A stretch of 64,000 nucleotides of DNA from CBDFNN01 sp965250215 (GTDB lineage Bacteria; Bacteroidota; Rhodothermia; Rhodothermales; DATKEJ01), in contig CBDFNN010000004.1 in assembly GCA_965250215.1 (NCBI GenBank), forward strand, positions 2,418,001-2,482,000, read 5' to 3'. Made by a program: the position numbers and the translations under genes. Shown one piece after another: positions 8,143-16,408 of the stretch. Positions within the stretch are counted from its first letter, which is position 1. Each line of letters opens with the position of its first letter. Below the pieces are notes generated by a model. The model saw nothing but the letters and a program-made list of their open reading frames with translations, had not been told where the DNA came from and ran no database searches.

Positions 8143-9636
8143 CTAATTGACTCGGCCCTCGATACGCGGATTGGGACGCCCGGTCAGATGGCCATGGATC
8201 GCAAGAAAGACTTTTTCTCCGTCGAATTGAAAATTCATTGTAGTGTAGAAGGGAGTTTCGAAGTAGACCAGTTTTATGCTGTATACATCGTCAGCTGTCC
8301 AGGCACCGCTTGCTGCAATGGCATGCTCGGCTAGGTAGCTCAGGCGTCTGTTGTCGTTCGTAAAAGTGGTTTGGCTCCTCTTCCATTCACTAGAGCCAAT
8401 CTCTATTGCAGATTCTCCCTCGGGTAGTTGCATTGTTAGCCTGCTACTATCGTCTGCAAAATCGAAGCTCAAGGATTCGATGCCAAGGTCGTTACTATCA
8501 AGAGAAAAGACCTTGCCGTTAACCTTCGTGGCGAGGTCGGAGCGCGACTTTCCCTCGATGGTATTGACTTCGAGAGAGGCCAAGCTTGTTCTCAATTTCT
8601 CATGGTCGTCCGCACTTTCAGGGATGGGTGCCGCTCGTAAGGCTGGGAGAAGTTTTTCGAAAACTAGATCTAAGACAGATTGCATATTCCCGACACCGCT
8701 GTTGATGGCGATGACGGTATTGTGCTCGGGGATGACGATACAGTATTGACCGAAGGCACCATCGCCTCGGTAAGTGTTGAATCGAGATTGCCAGAATTGG
8801 TAGCCATAGCCTTGGTGCCAATCGGAGTCGGGATTGCTTCCATTGGAGATTTGGAGGGAAGTGGCAGCGTCGACCCATTCCTCAGAAAGGATTTGCCGAT
8901 CATTCCATCGGCCCTTCTGCAAGTAGAGTTGACCCAGCTTAGCAAGATCTTCTGTAACCAGACTGAGACCCGTTCCACCGATGGACTCACCCTGTGGGCT
9001 TTTTTGCCAAAGGGGATTCTTGATTCCAAGAGGCTTAAATAATCGAGGAGTCAAATAGTCCTCGGTCGTCATTCCTGAAACTCTCTGGACTATGGCCGAG
9101 AGCATATAGGTGGACGGTGTGTTGTAGACAAAATGGGTACCAGGAATGTGAGGGACGGGATGAGCGAGGAAGGACTTGGCCCAGGGTTCATCGCTAGAGT
9201 AGAGCGAGACCTCATTTTGGTGTCCGGTCGCCATCCGGATGAGATCGTGGACTCTCATATTCTTGAGATTCGTACTCGGTTCTTCGGGCGCGTACTCGGG
9301 GAAGAAATCGAGGACTTTGTCGTGTAGGTTCAACTTACCATCATCAATTAACATGCCTACTGCCGAGGATGTGAAGCTTTTTGTCAACGAGTAGAGCAAG
9401 TGTGGGCTCTCAGCGTCGTAGGGTGTCCACCATCCCTCAGTGACGACATGACCATTTCGAACGATGACTATACCATTCATGCTGTCGATCTCTCGGTCGG
9501 CCGTCTCGATGAAGTCTAGAATATCTGAAGAGGCGATTCCCTGGGATTCAGGACTAGCTCGAGGGAGACCTTGGGATTGTGCAAGTTGTGGCGCCGATAG
9601 TAGAATCAGGAGGAGCAACAAGTGGAAGAATTTCAT
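8143..9636 (-). CDS. Exported serine hydrolase of the class C beta-lactamase / EstB family
   Basis: 497 residues with a signal peptide (MKFFHLLLLLILLSAPQLAQS). The SxxK nucleophile motif is Ser83-Leu-Thr-Lys86 (LLYSLTKSFT), and the tyrosine motif lies around 171 (FVYNTPSTYML). A beta-lactamase fold spans residues 25-340. The last 150 residues form a lipocalin-like or DUF3471-type beta domain often attached to such hydrolases. Family members are D-aminopeptidases, esterases or 6-aminohexanoate-dimer hydrolases, so the substrate is open. It is probably periplasmic. It stands alone, with repeat debris on both sides. Confidence 0.9.
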   Translation of the reverse strand: MKFFHLLLLLILLSAPQLAQSQGLPRASPESQGIASSDILDFIETADREIDSMNGIVIVRNGHVVTEGWWTPYDAESPHLLYSLTKSFTSSAVGMLIDDGKLNLHDKVLDFFPEYAPEEPSTNLKNMRVHDLIRMATGHQNEVSLYSSDEPWAKSFLAHPVPHIPGTHFVYNTPSTYMLSAIVQRVSGMTTEDYLTPRLFKPLGIKNPLWQKSPQGESIGGTGLSLVTEDLAKLGQLYLQKGRWNDRQILSEEWVDAATSLQISNGSNPDSDWHQGYGYQFWQSRFNTYRGDGAFGQYCIVIPEHNTVIAINSGVGNMQSVLDLVFEKLLPALRAAPIPESADDHEKLRTSLASLEVNTIEGKSRSDLATKVNGKVFSLDSNDLGIESLSFDFADDSSRLTMQLPEGESAIEIGSSEWKRSQTTFTNDNRRLSYLAEHAIAASGAWTADDVYSIKLVYFETPFYTTMNFQFDGEKVFLAIHGHLTGRPNPRIEGRVN

Positions 9637-9639
9637 GGG

Positions 9640-9670
9640 TGCTAGGGGCTAAGGGGCCGGGGCTGGGGAA
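9640..9670 (+). repeat. G-rich repeat (GGGGCT type)
   Basis: Purine-rich sequence with GGGGCTAAGGGGCC and GGGGCTGGGGA units lies just before the hydrolase start (which reads leftward). It again stands next to an IS3-like end. Confidence 0.55.
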
Positions 9671-9677
9671 GATGAAT

Positions 9678-9776
9678 TGACACGTCCTGATATAGCTTGT
9701 GGTAAATCACGAGGGATTAATGTTAGAACCATCCCACTCCAAAGCTATTCTTTATTCAGTAGCTTTCAAAAAGACA
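9678..9776 (+). mobile_element. Truncated IS3-family relic: left end plus first codons of orfA
   Basis: TGACACGTCCTGATATAGCTTG (9678-9699) matches the terminal repeats of the intact IS at 22358-23623, and an ATG at 9720 opens a frame reading HSKAILYSVAFKKT. The intact OrfA has HPSTIRYSIAFKRK at the same place. Similarity stops at about 9776, where the glycine-zipper duplicate begins. It is a diverged relative of the intact copy, broken after about 19 codons. Confidence 0.65.
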
Positions 9777-9809
9777 GGGACGATATATCGGGCTAGGTGC
9801 TGCTCTAGG
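9771..9809 (+). repeat. 39-bp duplicate of the glycine-zipper gene
   Basis: Identical except for one base to 7611-7649. Here it is joined to the orfA relic on one side and to the PD40 remnant on the other, so only the GRYIGLGAAL-coding piece of the gene survives. It marks a recombination junction. Confidence 0.8.
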
Positions 9810-10010
9810 CTAATTCGACAATTCGGATGTAATTACAAGTTGTGTCGCATTACTTCCGTCGCGGTCCATCACAAAAACTTCCCGCTGCCCTGATGCGCAT
9901 GAGGTATACAGAATGCGATCACCGTTGGGTGAGATCACCGGCCCCTGATCGAGATGGAAGTTGCTGGTGATTTGTTTTCGATAACTTCCGTCGATGCTGA
10001 TCTGTAACCG
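9810..10010 (-). pseudogene. PD40/TolB-like beta-propeller remnant
   Basis: The minus strand reads SIDGSYRKQITSNFHLDQGP, then VISPNGDRILYTS and REVFVMDRDGSNATQL, ending at a stop (9810-9812). The pattern (D)G...(R)QIT...P.ISPDG..I.Y.S...(E)(I/V)(F/Y)VMD.DGSN..QLT is one and a half blades of a WD40-like PD40/TolB propeller. The frame is blocked upstream by the stop codon of the lipase gene at 10011, so it has no start of its own and is the 3' remnant of a lost gene. Confidence 0.7.
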
Positions 10011-10865
10011 TCAGCAGTATTTGAGATCATCCAGTTTTGATGATTCAAGCTGGCATTCTACGGACGTGCCGAAAACGTGAGCCAGTGTCCGGGCGTAATT
10101 GTCCGCTGAGTGTCGAAGGCCGTAATTCGGGAGGATTCGAAAGTCGTCCGATTTGAAGCAAATGTCGTAGGCTTCGCCGACGTGGGCAAAACCCATGATT
10201 TTAGGCGGAACTTTGGGCACGAGGTCTTCGGTGTTCACGACGCGGATCGTCGGATTACCCTCGCCCTTTGTCAGACTATCGTAGTATTTGGCCCAGACAT
10301 CGTTGCCTGTTCTCGGGCAGGCAAAGTTGCTGCTGTAAAACGGGATTTCTCCGTCGTAGGCGACCTCGAAGGTGAAAAGTTCGGCCAAGGAGGAGCCAAG
10401 ACTGTGTCCTGTGATGTAGAGCTTTTCGACTCCAAGAGTTTCGACGTTTCGGAAAAGTTCTTTCTGCATGGACTTGTAGATTTCCCAAAATCCATCTTCA
10501 ACAAATGCCTTGTCCGGAAGGGGGTTCTTAGAGTTGGGTTTCAAAGGAACGAATTTCGTTTTTGCAACTTTCAAATCGTCGATCCACTCGGAGATTCCTT
10601 TCGTTCCCCGGAAGGCAAAGACATAGCTGCCCGGCTCTGCATCCACTGCGAAGATGAGACCAAAGAGTACTTCCTGATTCAGCCCCTTGTCAAACGTGTC
10701 CTGACCTGAAAAGCTTTCTTTGTAAGTCAAACCCTCGGGATTTTTTATGATCGAGAGCGGGTCGCTTCCTGGAAACGCCGAACCTGCATTGAAGGCAGTG
10801 TATGTCTGTATGCTTGCACAAAGTAACTGCTGCGTCAGAGTTTTATCGATATCTGGATTGCTCAT
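10011..10865 (-). CDS. Class 3 lipase family protein
   Basis: 284 residues from the ATG at 10865 (MSNPDIDKTLTQQ); an upstream in-frame start at 10991 would add 42 unlikely residues. The lipase 3 motifs are present: FAFRGTKGISEWIDDL (about 83-98) and the nucleophile elbow ITGHSLGSSLAELF with Ser155. A likely Asp is in VNTEDLVPKVP. There is no signal peptide, so it appears cytoplasmic or exported by another route. Homologues resemble fungal triacylglycerol lipases. It is not in an operon. Confidence 0.87.
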   Translation of the reverse strand: MSNPDIDKTLTQQLLCASIQTYTAFNAGSAFPGSDPLSIIKNPEGLTYKESFSGQDTFDKGLNQEVLFGLIFAVDAEPGSYVFAFRGTKGISEWIDDLKVAKTKFVPLKPNSKNPLPDKAFVEDGFWEIYKSMQKELFRNVETLGVEKLYITGHSLGSSLAELFTFEVAYDGEIPFYSSNFACPRTGNDVWAKYYDSLTKGEGNPTIRVVNTEDLVPKVPPKIMGFAHVGEAYDICFKSDDFRILPNYGLRHSADNYARTLAHVFGTSVECQLESSKLDDLKYC

Positions 10866-11183
10866 AGTGCTTGGTAGTTGGAAATCACGATTGATTATGG
10901 CCTGCCATCGCCACCGTGTGTGTCTTAGATTCCTATTGGTGGATACTTGTAAGGTACCGATTACTTCAATGATAATAGCCAGGACCGGCAAATCACAGAT
11001 AATAAATTTCTACGCGGCAGGCAGAACTCCCGCTTCTGACAAGATGGATTTCTCAATTCCAAGTAAACAGATCTGTCGACGTTTCGGATTAGGTGGTGGA
11101 GTTCTGACTGGAGATTTGGTAATTGGGAGATGTCTATAGTTGAATATTTGACCTCGCCTTCACACCAGAATGGGATTTCTATT
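10866..11183. other. 318-bp intergenic stretch with no recognised gene
   Basis: Lies upstream of the leftward lipase gene and downstream of the leftward esterase gene. Short open frames exist on both strands, but none has a ribosome site, family motif or coding character I recognise. It should hold the lipase promoter. No terminator hairpin was found after the esterase stop. Confidence 0.5.
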
Positions 11184-12422
11184 TTACTTGAAATGAAAGT
11201 CCGCGAAATCCATGAATCGCAGCCAGTCATATTCTTCCACGGAGTGTCCTCCGTCTTTGAGATGGTAGCCGATATCCGACTCAATTATGGCTTGGTTAAG
11301 CGGCGGGCTATCTATGTCCTTTAGTCCCACTTTTCCATAAAGCTCATAAAGCTCGCTGGCATGGTAGGCCGACAAGTATTCGCCTCGAGGGTCCGCCCAA
11401 CCGTCTTCGGATCCACTGGCCACATATACAGGCCGGGGTGCCATGAGTGCAATTAACATGTGTTGGTCGATGGGAAGGTCGGCTTCTTGATCAATAAACT
11501 TCCACGCATTACGATTTAACCAATAGGGAAAGCGCGTAACCATTTTCTTCAGAGTCTCTCCAGATTTCCGTCTCCATAAGGCTGCGCCAGCGCAGCCAGA
11601 CTCGGCTGAAATGACAAGGGCAAATCGCTCATCTTGTGCGGCCGTCCAGAGGGCTGTTTTGCCCATCTTCGAATGGCCCATGAGAGCAACTCGGTCATGA
11701 TCCACATCGGCATCTTGCTCGAGATAATCCAAGGCCCGCATCCCGCCCCAAGCTACCGCGGAAAGAACACCCCACTCATTTGCTTTTGGGAAACTCTGCC
11801 CATCTTTGAAAAACAGGGGATGAATACCCTCTTCGAAAGAGACTTCATTGTGAGCCACGAGGTCTTTTTGATACACTGCCACAAAGGCGTAGCCTCGGTC
11901 GAAAAACTCCCCTAGTGGCCAGCCATTTTTGATCATGCCCTCTTTGTCAGGGTCGGCATCAAAGTCCGATGACTTCGTGTCATCGAAACTATGGATCATG
12001 AAGGCGGGAGCTGGCTTGCTAGCCTCATTCGGAACGAAGACTAGAATCGTCATTTCAGCCTCGCCTTTGTCGTTCGAAAATTTAATTCGAATGTCTCTCC
12101 GAGTTGCTCTGGAATCCATGAAGGAAGCATCCTCTCGGATCAGTTCGTAGGAGGTCTCTATCGGCGACTCCGGAATAGGAGTTAGTCCATAAATCAAATT
12201 GCTAAAGAGCGACAGAATTTGAGGTCTCCTGATCGTTCGCCATTCCTCAACGGTCGTGATTCGATTTCCCTCTGCGGTCGTGAGAAGAGATGGAAGATCA
12301 TAGAAGGATATATCGTCCTCATTGTATACGATGTCACTGTCCAGTTCTTTCTTTTCCTGCGCAAAAAGGCTTGAACCGGCAAAAAGAAATACGATGAGGA
12401 ATAAGGGCGGAACATGCTTCAT
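11184..12422 (-). CDS. Exported CE15-like (glucuronoyl esterase-type) alpha/beta hydrolase
   Basis: 412 residues from ATG 12422, with a signal peptide ending SSLFAQ. The nucleophile elbow is GHSKMGKTALW (Ser251), followed by ERFALVISAESGCAGAALWRR, MAPRPVYVASGSEDGWADP and the terminal His in DGGHSVEEYDW. These blocks are typical of bacterial carbohydrate esterase family 15 proteins, which cleave methyl-glucuronate esters linking lignin and xylan; many bacterial members have other esters as substrates. Probably periplasmic. A TTG two codons upstream is an alternative start. Confidence 0.85.
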   Translation of the reverse strand: MKHVPPLFLIVFLFAGSSLFAQEKKELDSDIVYNEDDISFYDLPSLLTTAEGNRITTVEEWRTIRRPQILSLFSNLIYGLTPIPESPIETSYELIREDASFMDSRATRRDIRIKFSNDKGEAEMTILVFVPNEASKPAPAFMIHSFDDTKSSDFDADPDKEGMIKNGWPLGEFFDRGYAFVAVYQKDLVAHNEVSFEEGIHPLFFKDGQSFPKANEWGVLSAVAWGGMRALDYLEQDADVDHDRVALMGHSKMGKTALWTAAQDERFALVISAESGCAGAALWRRKSGETLKKMVTRFPYWLNRNAWKFIDQEADLPIDQHMLIALMAPRPVYVASGSEDGWADPRGEYLSAYHASELYELYGKVGLKDIDSPPLNQAIIESDIGYHLKDGGHSVEEYDWLRFMDFADFHFK

Positions 12423-12470
12423 AATCAAAGGAGGGTAGTATTTGCCGTTGCGAGTATTTGTATTTCGATG

Positions 12471-12606
12471 AACATCAGAACATCAGAACATCAGAACATC
12501 AGAACATCAGAACATCAGAACATCAGAACATCAGAACATCAGAACATCAGAACATCAGAACATCAGAACATCAGAACATCAGAACATCAGAACATCAGAA
12601 CATCAG
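12471..12606 (+). repeat. 17 perfect copies of the octamer AACATCAG
   Basis: 136 bases made of exactly 17 tandem AACATCAG units with no interruption. It lies between two divergent genes, 48 bases before the esterase start and 115 bases before the sulfatase start. Since 8 is not a multiple of 3, three units give a 24-base period free of stops, so long spurious frames arise. It is a hypermutable microsatellite that could change promoter spacing. Confidence 0.97.
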
Positions 12607-12632
12607 GCCAATTTATTGAACAACTCTTATTC

Positions 12633-12660
12633 GGAACACGGAACACGGAACACAGAACAC
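12633..12660 (+). repeat. GGAACAC heptamer array
   Basis: Three GGAACAC units and one AGAACAC unit, shortly after the AACATCAG array and 61 bases before the sulfatase start. Confidence 0.85.
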
Positions 12661-12721
12661 AATGCAATGGCCGGGATTGTAATTTATGATCACCGATAGC
12701 TCAGCAAATTAAAGAGGGAGT

Positions 12722-14287
12722 ATGAAAGGTATTATCGTATTAATGACTCTTATTACCGCGTCATTATTGGCGAATTTTGGATGTGCAAGCGAGGAAGCCA
12801 CGCACAATGCTGAAGTCAAGCAGCCCAATATTGTATTTTTTCTGACCGACGACCATCGTTTTGATGCAATGGGCTTCACTGGACATCCATTTTTAAAGAC
12901 CCCTGGTTTAGATAGTCTTGCCAAAGAAGGGGTGTATTTTCCCAATGCCTTTGTCAGCACATCCTTATGCTCACCCAGTCGTGCGAGCATTTTAACCGGC
13001 CAATATGCCCATGCACATAGAGTGGTCGATAATTATCATGAAGTGGATACTAGCCTAGTTTTCTTTCCACAATACTTACAAACGGCGGGTTACGAAACGG
13101 CCTTCATTGGTAAGTGGCATATGGGTGATGACAATGCTCCACAGCGTGGCTTTGATCACTGGGCGGCATTTAGGGGACAGGGCACCTATTATCCAGACGG
13201 CCATGGGACAAGCCGAGTCGTACCACAAAATGATTATAGCGGGTACAACGTCAACGGTAAGCAAGTAGCACAAAAAGGCTACATAACTGATGAGTTGACC
13301 GATATGTCAATTGAGTGGATGAATAGCCGTCGGCAAAAAGGAAAAAAACCTTTTTTCCTTTATGTATCGCACAAAGGTGTTCATTCAGATTTTGTACCCC
13401 GTGATGAAGACCGTGGCATTTATAAAGATGCGAAGTGGTCACCACCGGCAACTTATGCCGACACACAAGAAAACCGCAAAGGCAAGCCCGCTTGGTTAAT
13501 TAATCAGCGTAATAGTCGCCATGGTGCGGATTTCGCGTATAACCTGGAAGACTTCGATTTAGAGTTTTATTACAAGCGTTACCATGAAGCATTAAAGCCC
13601 ATTGATGATGCCGTAGCACGCACCATTGAACACTTAGGTGCTATCGGTGAATTAGAAAATACCATCTTTGTATATATGGGCGATAATGGTTTTCAATTTG
13701 GTGAGCATGGCTTAATCGATAAACGCACCGCCTATCAAGAGTCGATTAAGGTTCCTTTATTAGTCCGTATGCCTAACGCAGAAATGGCAGGCACCACAGT
13801 TGATCAGCACGTTGTCAATATCGACATTGCTCCAACATTACTTGCCGCAGCGGGTGTGGCGAAGCCTGAGCAAATGCACGGCGACAACTTTTTATCTTTA
13901 ATAGAAGACCAGGATATTGATTGGCGCGATGCTTTTCTTTACGAATATTTCTGGGAATGGAATTATCCACACACTCCAACCACTCATGCTTTAGTTGAAC
14001 AGCAATACAAATATATCCGATACCATGGTGTTTGGGACACCGATGAGCTTTATGACGTGATTAACGATCCACAAGAGCGCCATAACTTAATTACCGCGCC
14101 AGAACACCAAGTTCGAATTAAAGAAATGAAAGAACGTTTGTTTACCATTTTAAGTGAAACCAATGGTGAGAGCGTGCCACTACTGGAAGATCGTGGTCGA
14201 AAATTTTATAACCGGCATAAAGACAAAGCCGGACAAGCGGACTTCCCTGCTTACTTTTACGAAGAAATGGCACCGGTCACCAAATGA
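12722..14287 (+). CDS. Sulfatase (formylglycine-dependent arylsulfatase family)
   Basis: 521 residues. The sulfatase signature is C83-S-P-S-R in SLCSPSRASILTGQ, where the Cys is converted to formylglycine. Metal-binding Asp43 and Asp44 are in FFLTDDHR, and YMGDNGFQFGEHGL gives the second metal site. The N-terminus is a signal peptide ending NFGC, possibly a lipoprotein site. It removes sulfate from esters, probably algal polysaccharides or glycosaminoglycans. A strong ribosome site (AGAGGGAG) precedes the ATG. Codon use differs from the neighbours, with many TTA leucines and A/T third bases, which suggests transfer. No clear maturase lies in the window: the FGE-like gene at 52747 lacks the catalytic cysteines. 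Confidence 0.95.
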   Translation: MKGIIVLMTLITASLLANFGCASEEATHNAEVKQPNIVFFLTDDHRFDAMGFTGHPFLKTPGLDSLAKEGVYFPNAFVSTSLCSPSRASILTGQYAHAHRVVDNYHEVDTSLVFFPQYLQTAGYETAFIGKWHMGDDNAPQRGFDHWAAFRGQGTYYPDGHGTSRVVPQNDYSGYNVNGKQVAQKGYITDELTDMSIEWMNSRRQKGKKPFFLYVSHKGVHSDFVPRDEDRGIYKDAKWSPPATYADTQENRKGKPAWLINQRNSRHGADFAYNLEDFDLEFYYKRYHEALKPIDDAVARTIEHLGAIGELENTIFVYMGDNGFQFGEHGLIDKRTAYQESIKVPLLVRMPNAEMAGTTVDQHVVNIDIAPTLLAAAGVAKPEQMHGDNFLSLIEDQDIDWRDAFLYEYFWEWNYPHTPTTHALVEQQYKYIRYHGVWDTDELYDVINDPQERHNLITAPEHQVRIKEMKERLFTILSETNGESVPLLEDRGRKFYNRHKDKAGQADFPAYFYEEMAPVTK

Positions 14288-14356
14288 GTTCAGTCCAGCT
14301 ACTATGGGTGTCTCGGACTGAATTGGCTGTGGTATCACACAAACGATTATAAAACG

Positions 14357-14584
14357 ATGATTCTTTCGCGTCTTAAAAAAGCCATCCGCGAGCAGAACTG
14401 ATTCGCCGTCTGTCTAGAGTTGTTTATCGTGGTACTCGGCGTTGTCATTGGCTTCCAGGTGTCGGCATGGGGACAGTACAGTGCTGATCTTGACTCCGAG
14501 CAGACTTACCTCCATCAGCTCGCCGCCGATCTTCGGGAAACCGAGTTTCAAAGCGAAATACCGGTAATCAACGCAGATGGCTGA
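14357..14584 (+). pseudogene. DUF6090-type membrane protein, truncated with an in-frame stop
   Basis: Translation from ATG 14357 gives MILSRLKKAIREQN, a TGA at 14399-14401, then FAVCLELFIVVLGVVIGFQV and SAWGQYSADLDSEQTYLHQL, ending at TGA 14582. The family usually begins with REQNWFAVxLEFFIVVLGVVIGFQVxxW and has about 240 residues with a single membrane helix. The internal TGA stands where Trp is expected (TGG to TGA), and the C-terminal two thirds are missing. It is therefore a decayed gene. Upstream lies an 8-bp inverted repeat TTCAGTCC / GGACTGAA (14289-14322) without a T-tract. Confidence 0.72.
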
Positions 14585-14833
14585 GAGAGGAGTAGAGGTC
14601 GGTATATGTTGCATTGCCATTTGCGATGATCATTGAAAGAGAGGAGTGGAATCCAAAATCATCAAGGATGGACCCTTCCAAAATTCTCTCTTTGGCCTGA
14701 ATTTCTAGTTGTAATAGGGGTTTAGGATTGCTTAAATAACACTAAGAGAATAGTATCTATACATTTTACCCTTCATTTATTCTATTCTAGTAGTCATGGA
14801 ATAGATTTAGATATCACCAAACCACGTTGTCTC

Positions 14834-16219
14834 ATGTCATCAGATGTTGATTTTACCACTACGAAAAATGCAGAAGCCTTAGTGAAGGCTATAACTTCCG
14901 TCACATTTGATATTTCTTCTGGGACTCCTTTTGTAAGTCAACAAGCCTTTTTGGACTTCAAGCAAAATCTCTCAAAACAATTTCCTTCCGGTTTAGAAGA
15001 CAGACCGATCTTGTCGGATACTGAACAGAGTGCCTACAATGAATTGACCAAAAATGTGGTTATTGATCCTCCCTTATCCGAAAATTTGTCGGGTCTAAAA
15101 CAGGCCGTGGTGTCTGCTGATGTTGACCCGATTTACGATTTACACAAAGGCGATGCAGCTTTTGATACGGTCTATGAAATGTTAACCGAATGGTCAAATT
15201 ATCAAGCAGGAGCCGACGCTAATATGACCATAATCCACACTTGTATAAATACTGTTTTCACCGGAACGAACACCTTTAGTTCTCAAATTGAGTCCCTTCT
15301 GCAAATGAAGGAAGTAAAGACCAACCACACGAATCCAATATTGGGAATTGTAACAAGTCTAACGGAATCACTGACATTCGCACTTGAGCCCGAGCTTGGT
15401 CCCGCCGCAGGCGTACCGGCATTGGCTCTAGGCATTATTGGTACGTCTATTTCTGGTTCAGGTGGACAAGAATCCACGGGCACGTCTTCAAATGAGATGT
15501 TCATGCAATTCTCTGAATTAGCAGAACAACTGGGCAATATTTTCGACAATGCTTATCACTATTTAAATCCAATTCGTCAGCTCATCGGGTCGAACTTAGG
15601 TTTGCAGAAGGCTTTTAGTAAAATGGATTTAAAGAACAGCGATCTTGTTTCGCCTAGCAAAAAGAAGCTGGAAAAGGTAATCTGGAAAACCTTATTAAAA
15701 GCGCGATTTATTTGCTGCTTAGACAGTAAGAAAGTGTACGAAAACGATCACAATTGGGGTAAGCAAGAGAAGTCAGGGCGTGTTGGCGCTGATACCGCCA
15801 TGAAATGGTTCTCCCAGTTGCAACAACAACAGAACGAATTAATGGCAAAGGCTCATTCGACGAAACCACTGGATCCGGTGACTTTAGATGTGGGATGGAC
15901 TGGCCTTGAACCAATCGTCAGTCCTCATGGCCAAAAAAGATGGATCGCGATAAGATGGATTCTTTGTTTTACTGACGACTCAGGATCAGGATATAGCCGA
16001 ATCCCTGCTCCAGCTTTGTCTAAACTCTTTGACATTTTCGACTTGAGTCATTTGGTTGATTTCGTTACTGACGGGACCTTACCTCTATTCATCTCTCCAA
16101 ATATGAAATATTTACGGGATCATCTCAATACAAATGATGACCCGATGGATTGGTGGAAAAATAATTCAGCAAGTCGCGTGCCGGGAAGAGAAGCAATGTT
16201 AGTTATTACAACGATTTGA
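14834..16219 (+). CDS. Unknown protein with a central hydrophobic segment
   Basis: 461 residues and no family that I recognise. No signal peptide. The N-terminal 150 residues are mixed helical. A hydrophobic, glycine-rich stretch (PAAGVPALALGIIGTSISGSG, about 194-214) could be a membrane hairpin, followed by a helical part with a Gln run (LQQQQNEL). Such a buried hydrophobic hairpin in a soluble-looking protein is seen in some helical pore-forming proteins, but there is no specific match. Base composition is A/T-richer than most neighbours. It stands alone, with promoter-like AT-rich DNA upstream. Confidence 0.7.
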   Translation: MSSDVDFTTTKNAEALVKAITSVTFDISSGTPFVSQQAFLDFKQNLSKQFPSGLEDRPILSDTEQSAYNELTKNVVIDPPLSENLSGLKQAVVSADVDPIYDLHKGDAAFDTVYEMLTEWSNYQAGADANMTIIHTCINTVFTGTNTFSSQIESLLQMKEVKTNHTNPILGIVTSLTESLTFALEPELGPAAGVPALALGIIGTSISGSGGQESTGTSSNEMFMQFSELAEQLGNIFDNAYHYLNPIRQLIGSNLGLQKAFSKMDLKNSDLVSPSKKKLEKVIWKTLLKARFICCLDSKKVYENDHNWGKQEKSGRVGADTAMKWFSQLQQQQNELMAKAHSTKPLDPVTLDVGWTGLEPIVSPHGQKRWIAIRWILCFTDDSGSGYSRIPAPALSKLFDIFDLSHLVDFVTDGTLPLFISPNMKYLRDHLNTNDDPMDWWKNNSASRVPGREAMLVITTI

Positions 16220-16408
16220 TATAAAAAGAAGTAGTCAGGCTCCGTATTGGCATGAGATATACGAGGAATGAAAGTTCCAATTAAATTTGTCTGAGGTGGC
16301 CAACAGCTACCTGAACGGTGTTCTCCAATGAAGGCTCAGATATGCTTCGTTTTCTCTCAATGAAAACGCTAGCTTCTATTCCATATCTTGAGTCAAACCT
16401 AAATCGCC

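Noticed and set aside
11630..12150. Plus-strand frames opposite the CE15-like gene
   Set aside because: Shadow frames of a gene with clear catalytic motifs on the minus strand.
12471..12606. CRISPR array
   Set aside because: Units are 8 bp and contiguous, with no spacers and no cas genes in the window.
12414..12689. Long open frame with a repeating SEHQNIRT peptide across the octamer array
   Set aside because: It is open only because the 24-base period of the AACATCAG repeat has no stops; no ribosome site or family.
14289..14322. Terminator after the sulfatase
   Set aside because: The 8-bp inverted repeat has an 18-base loop and no T-run.
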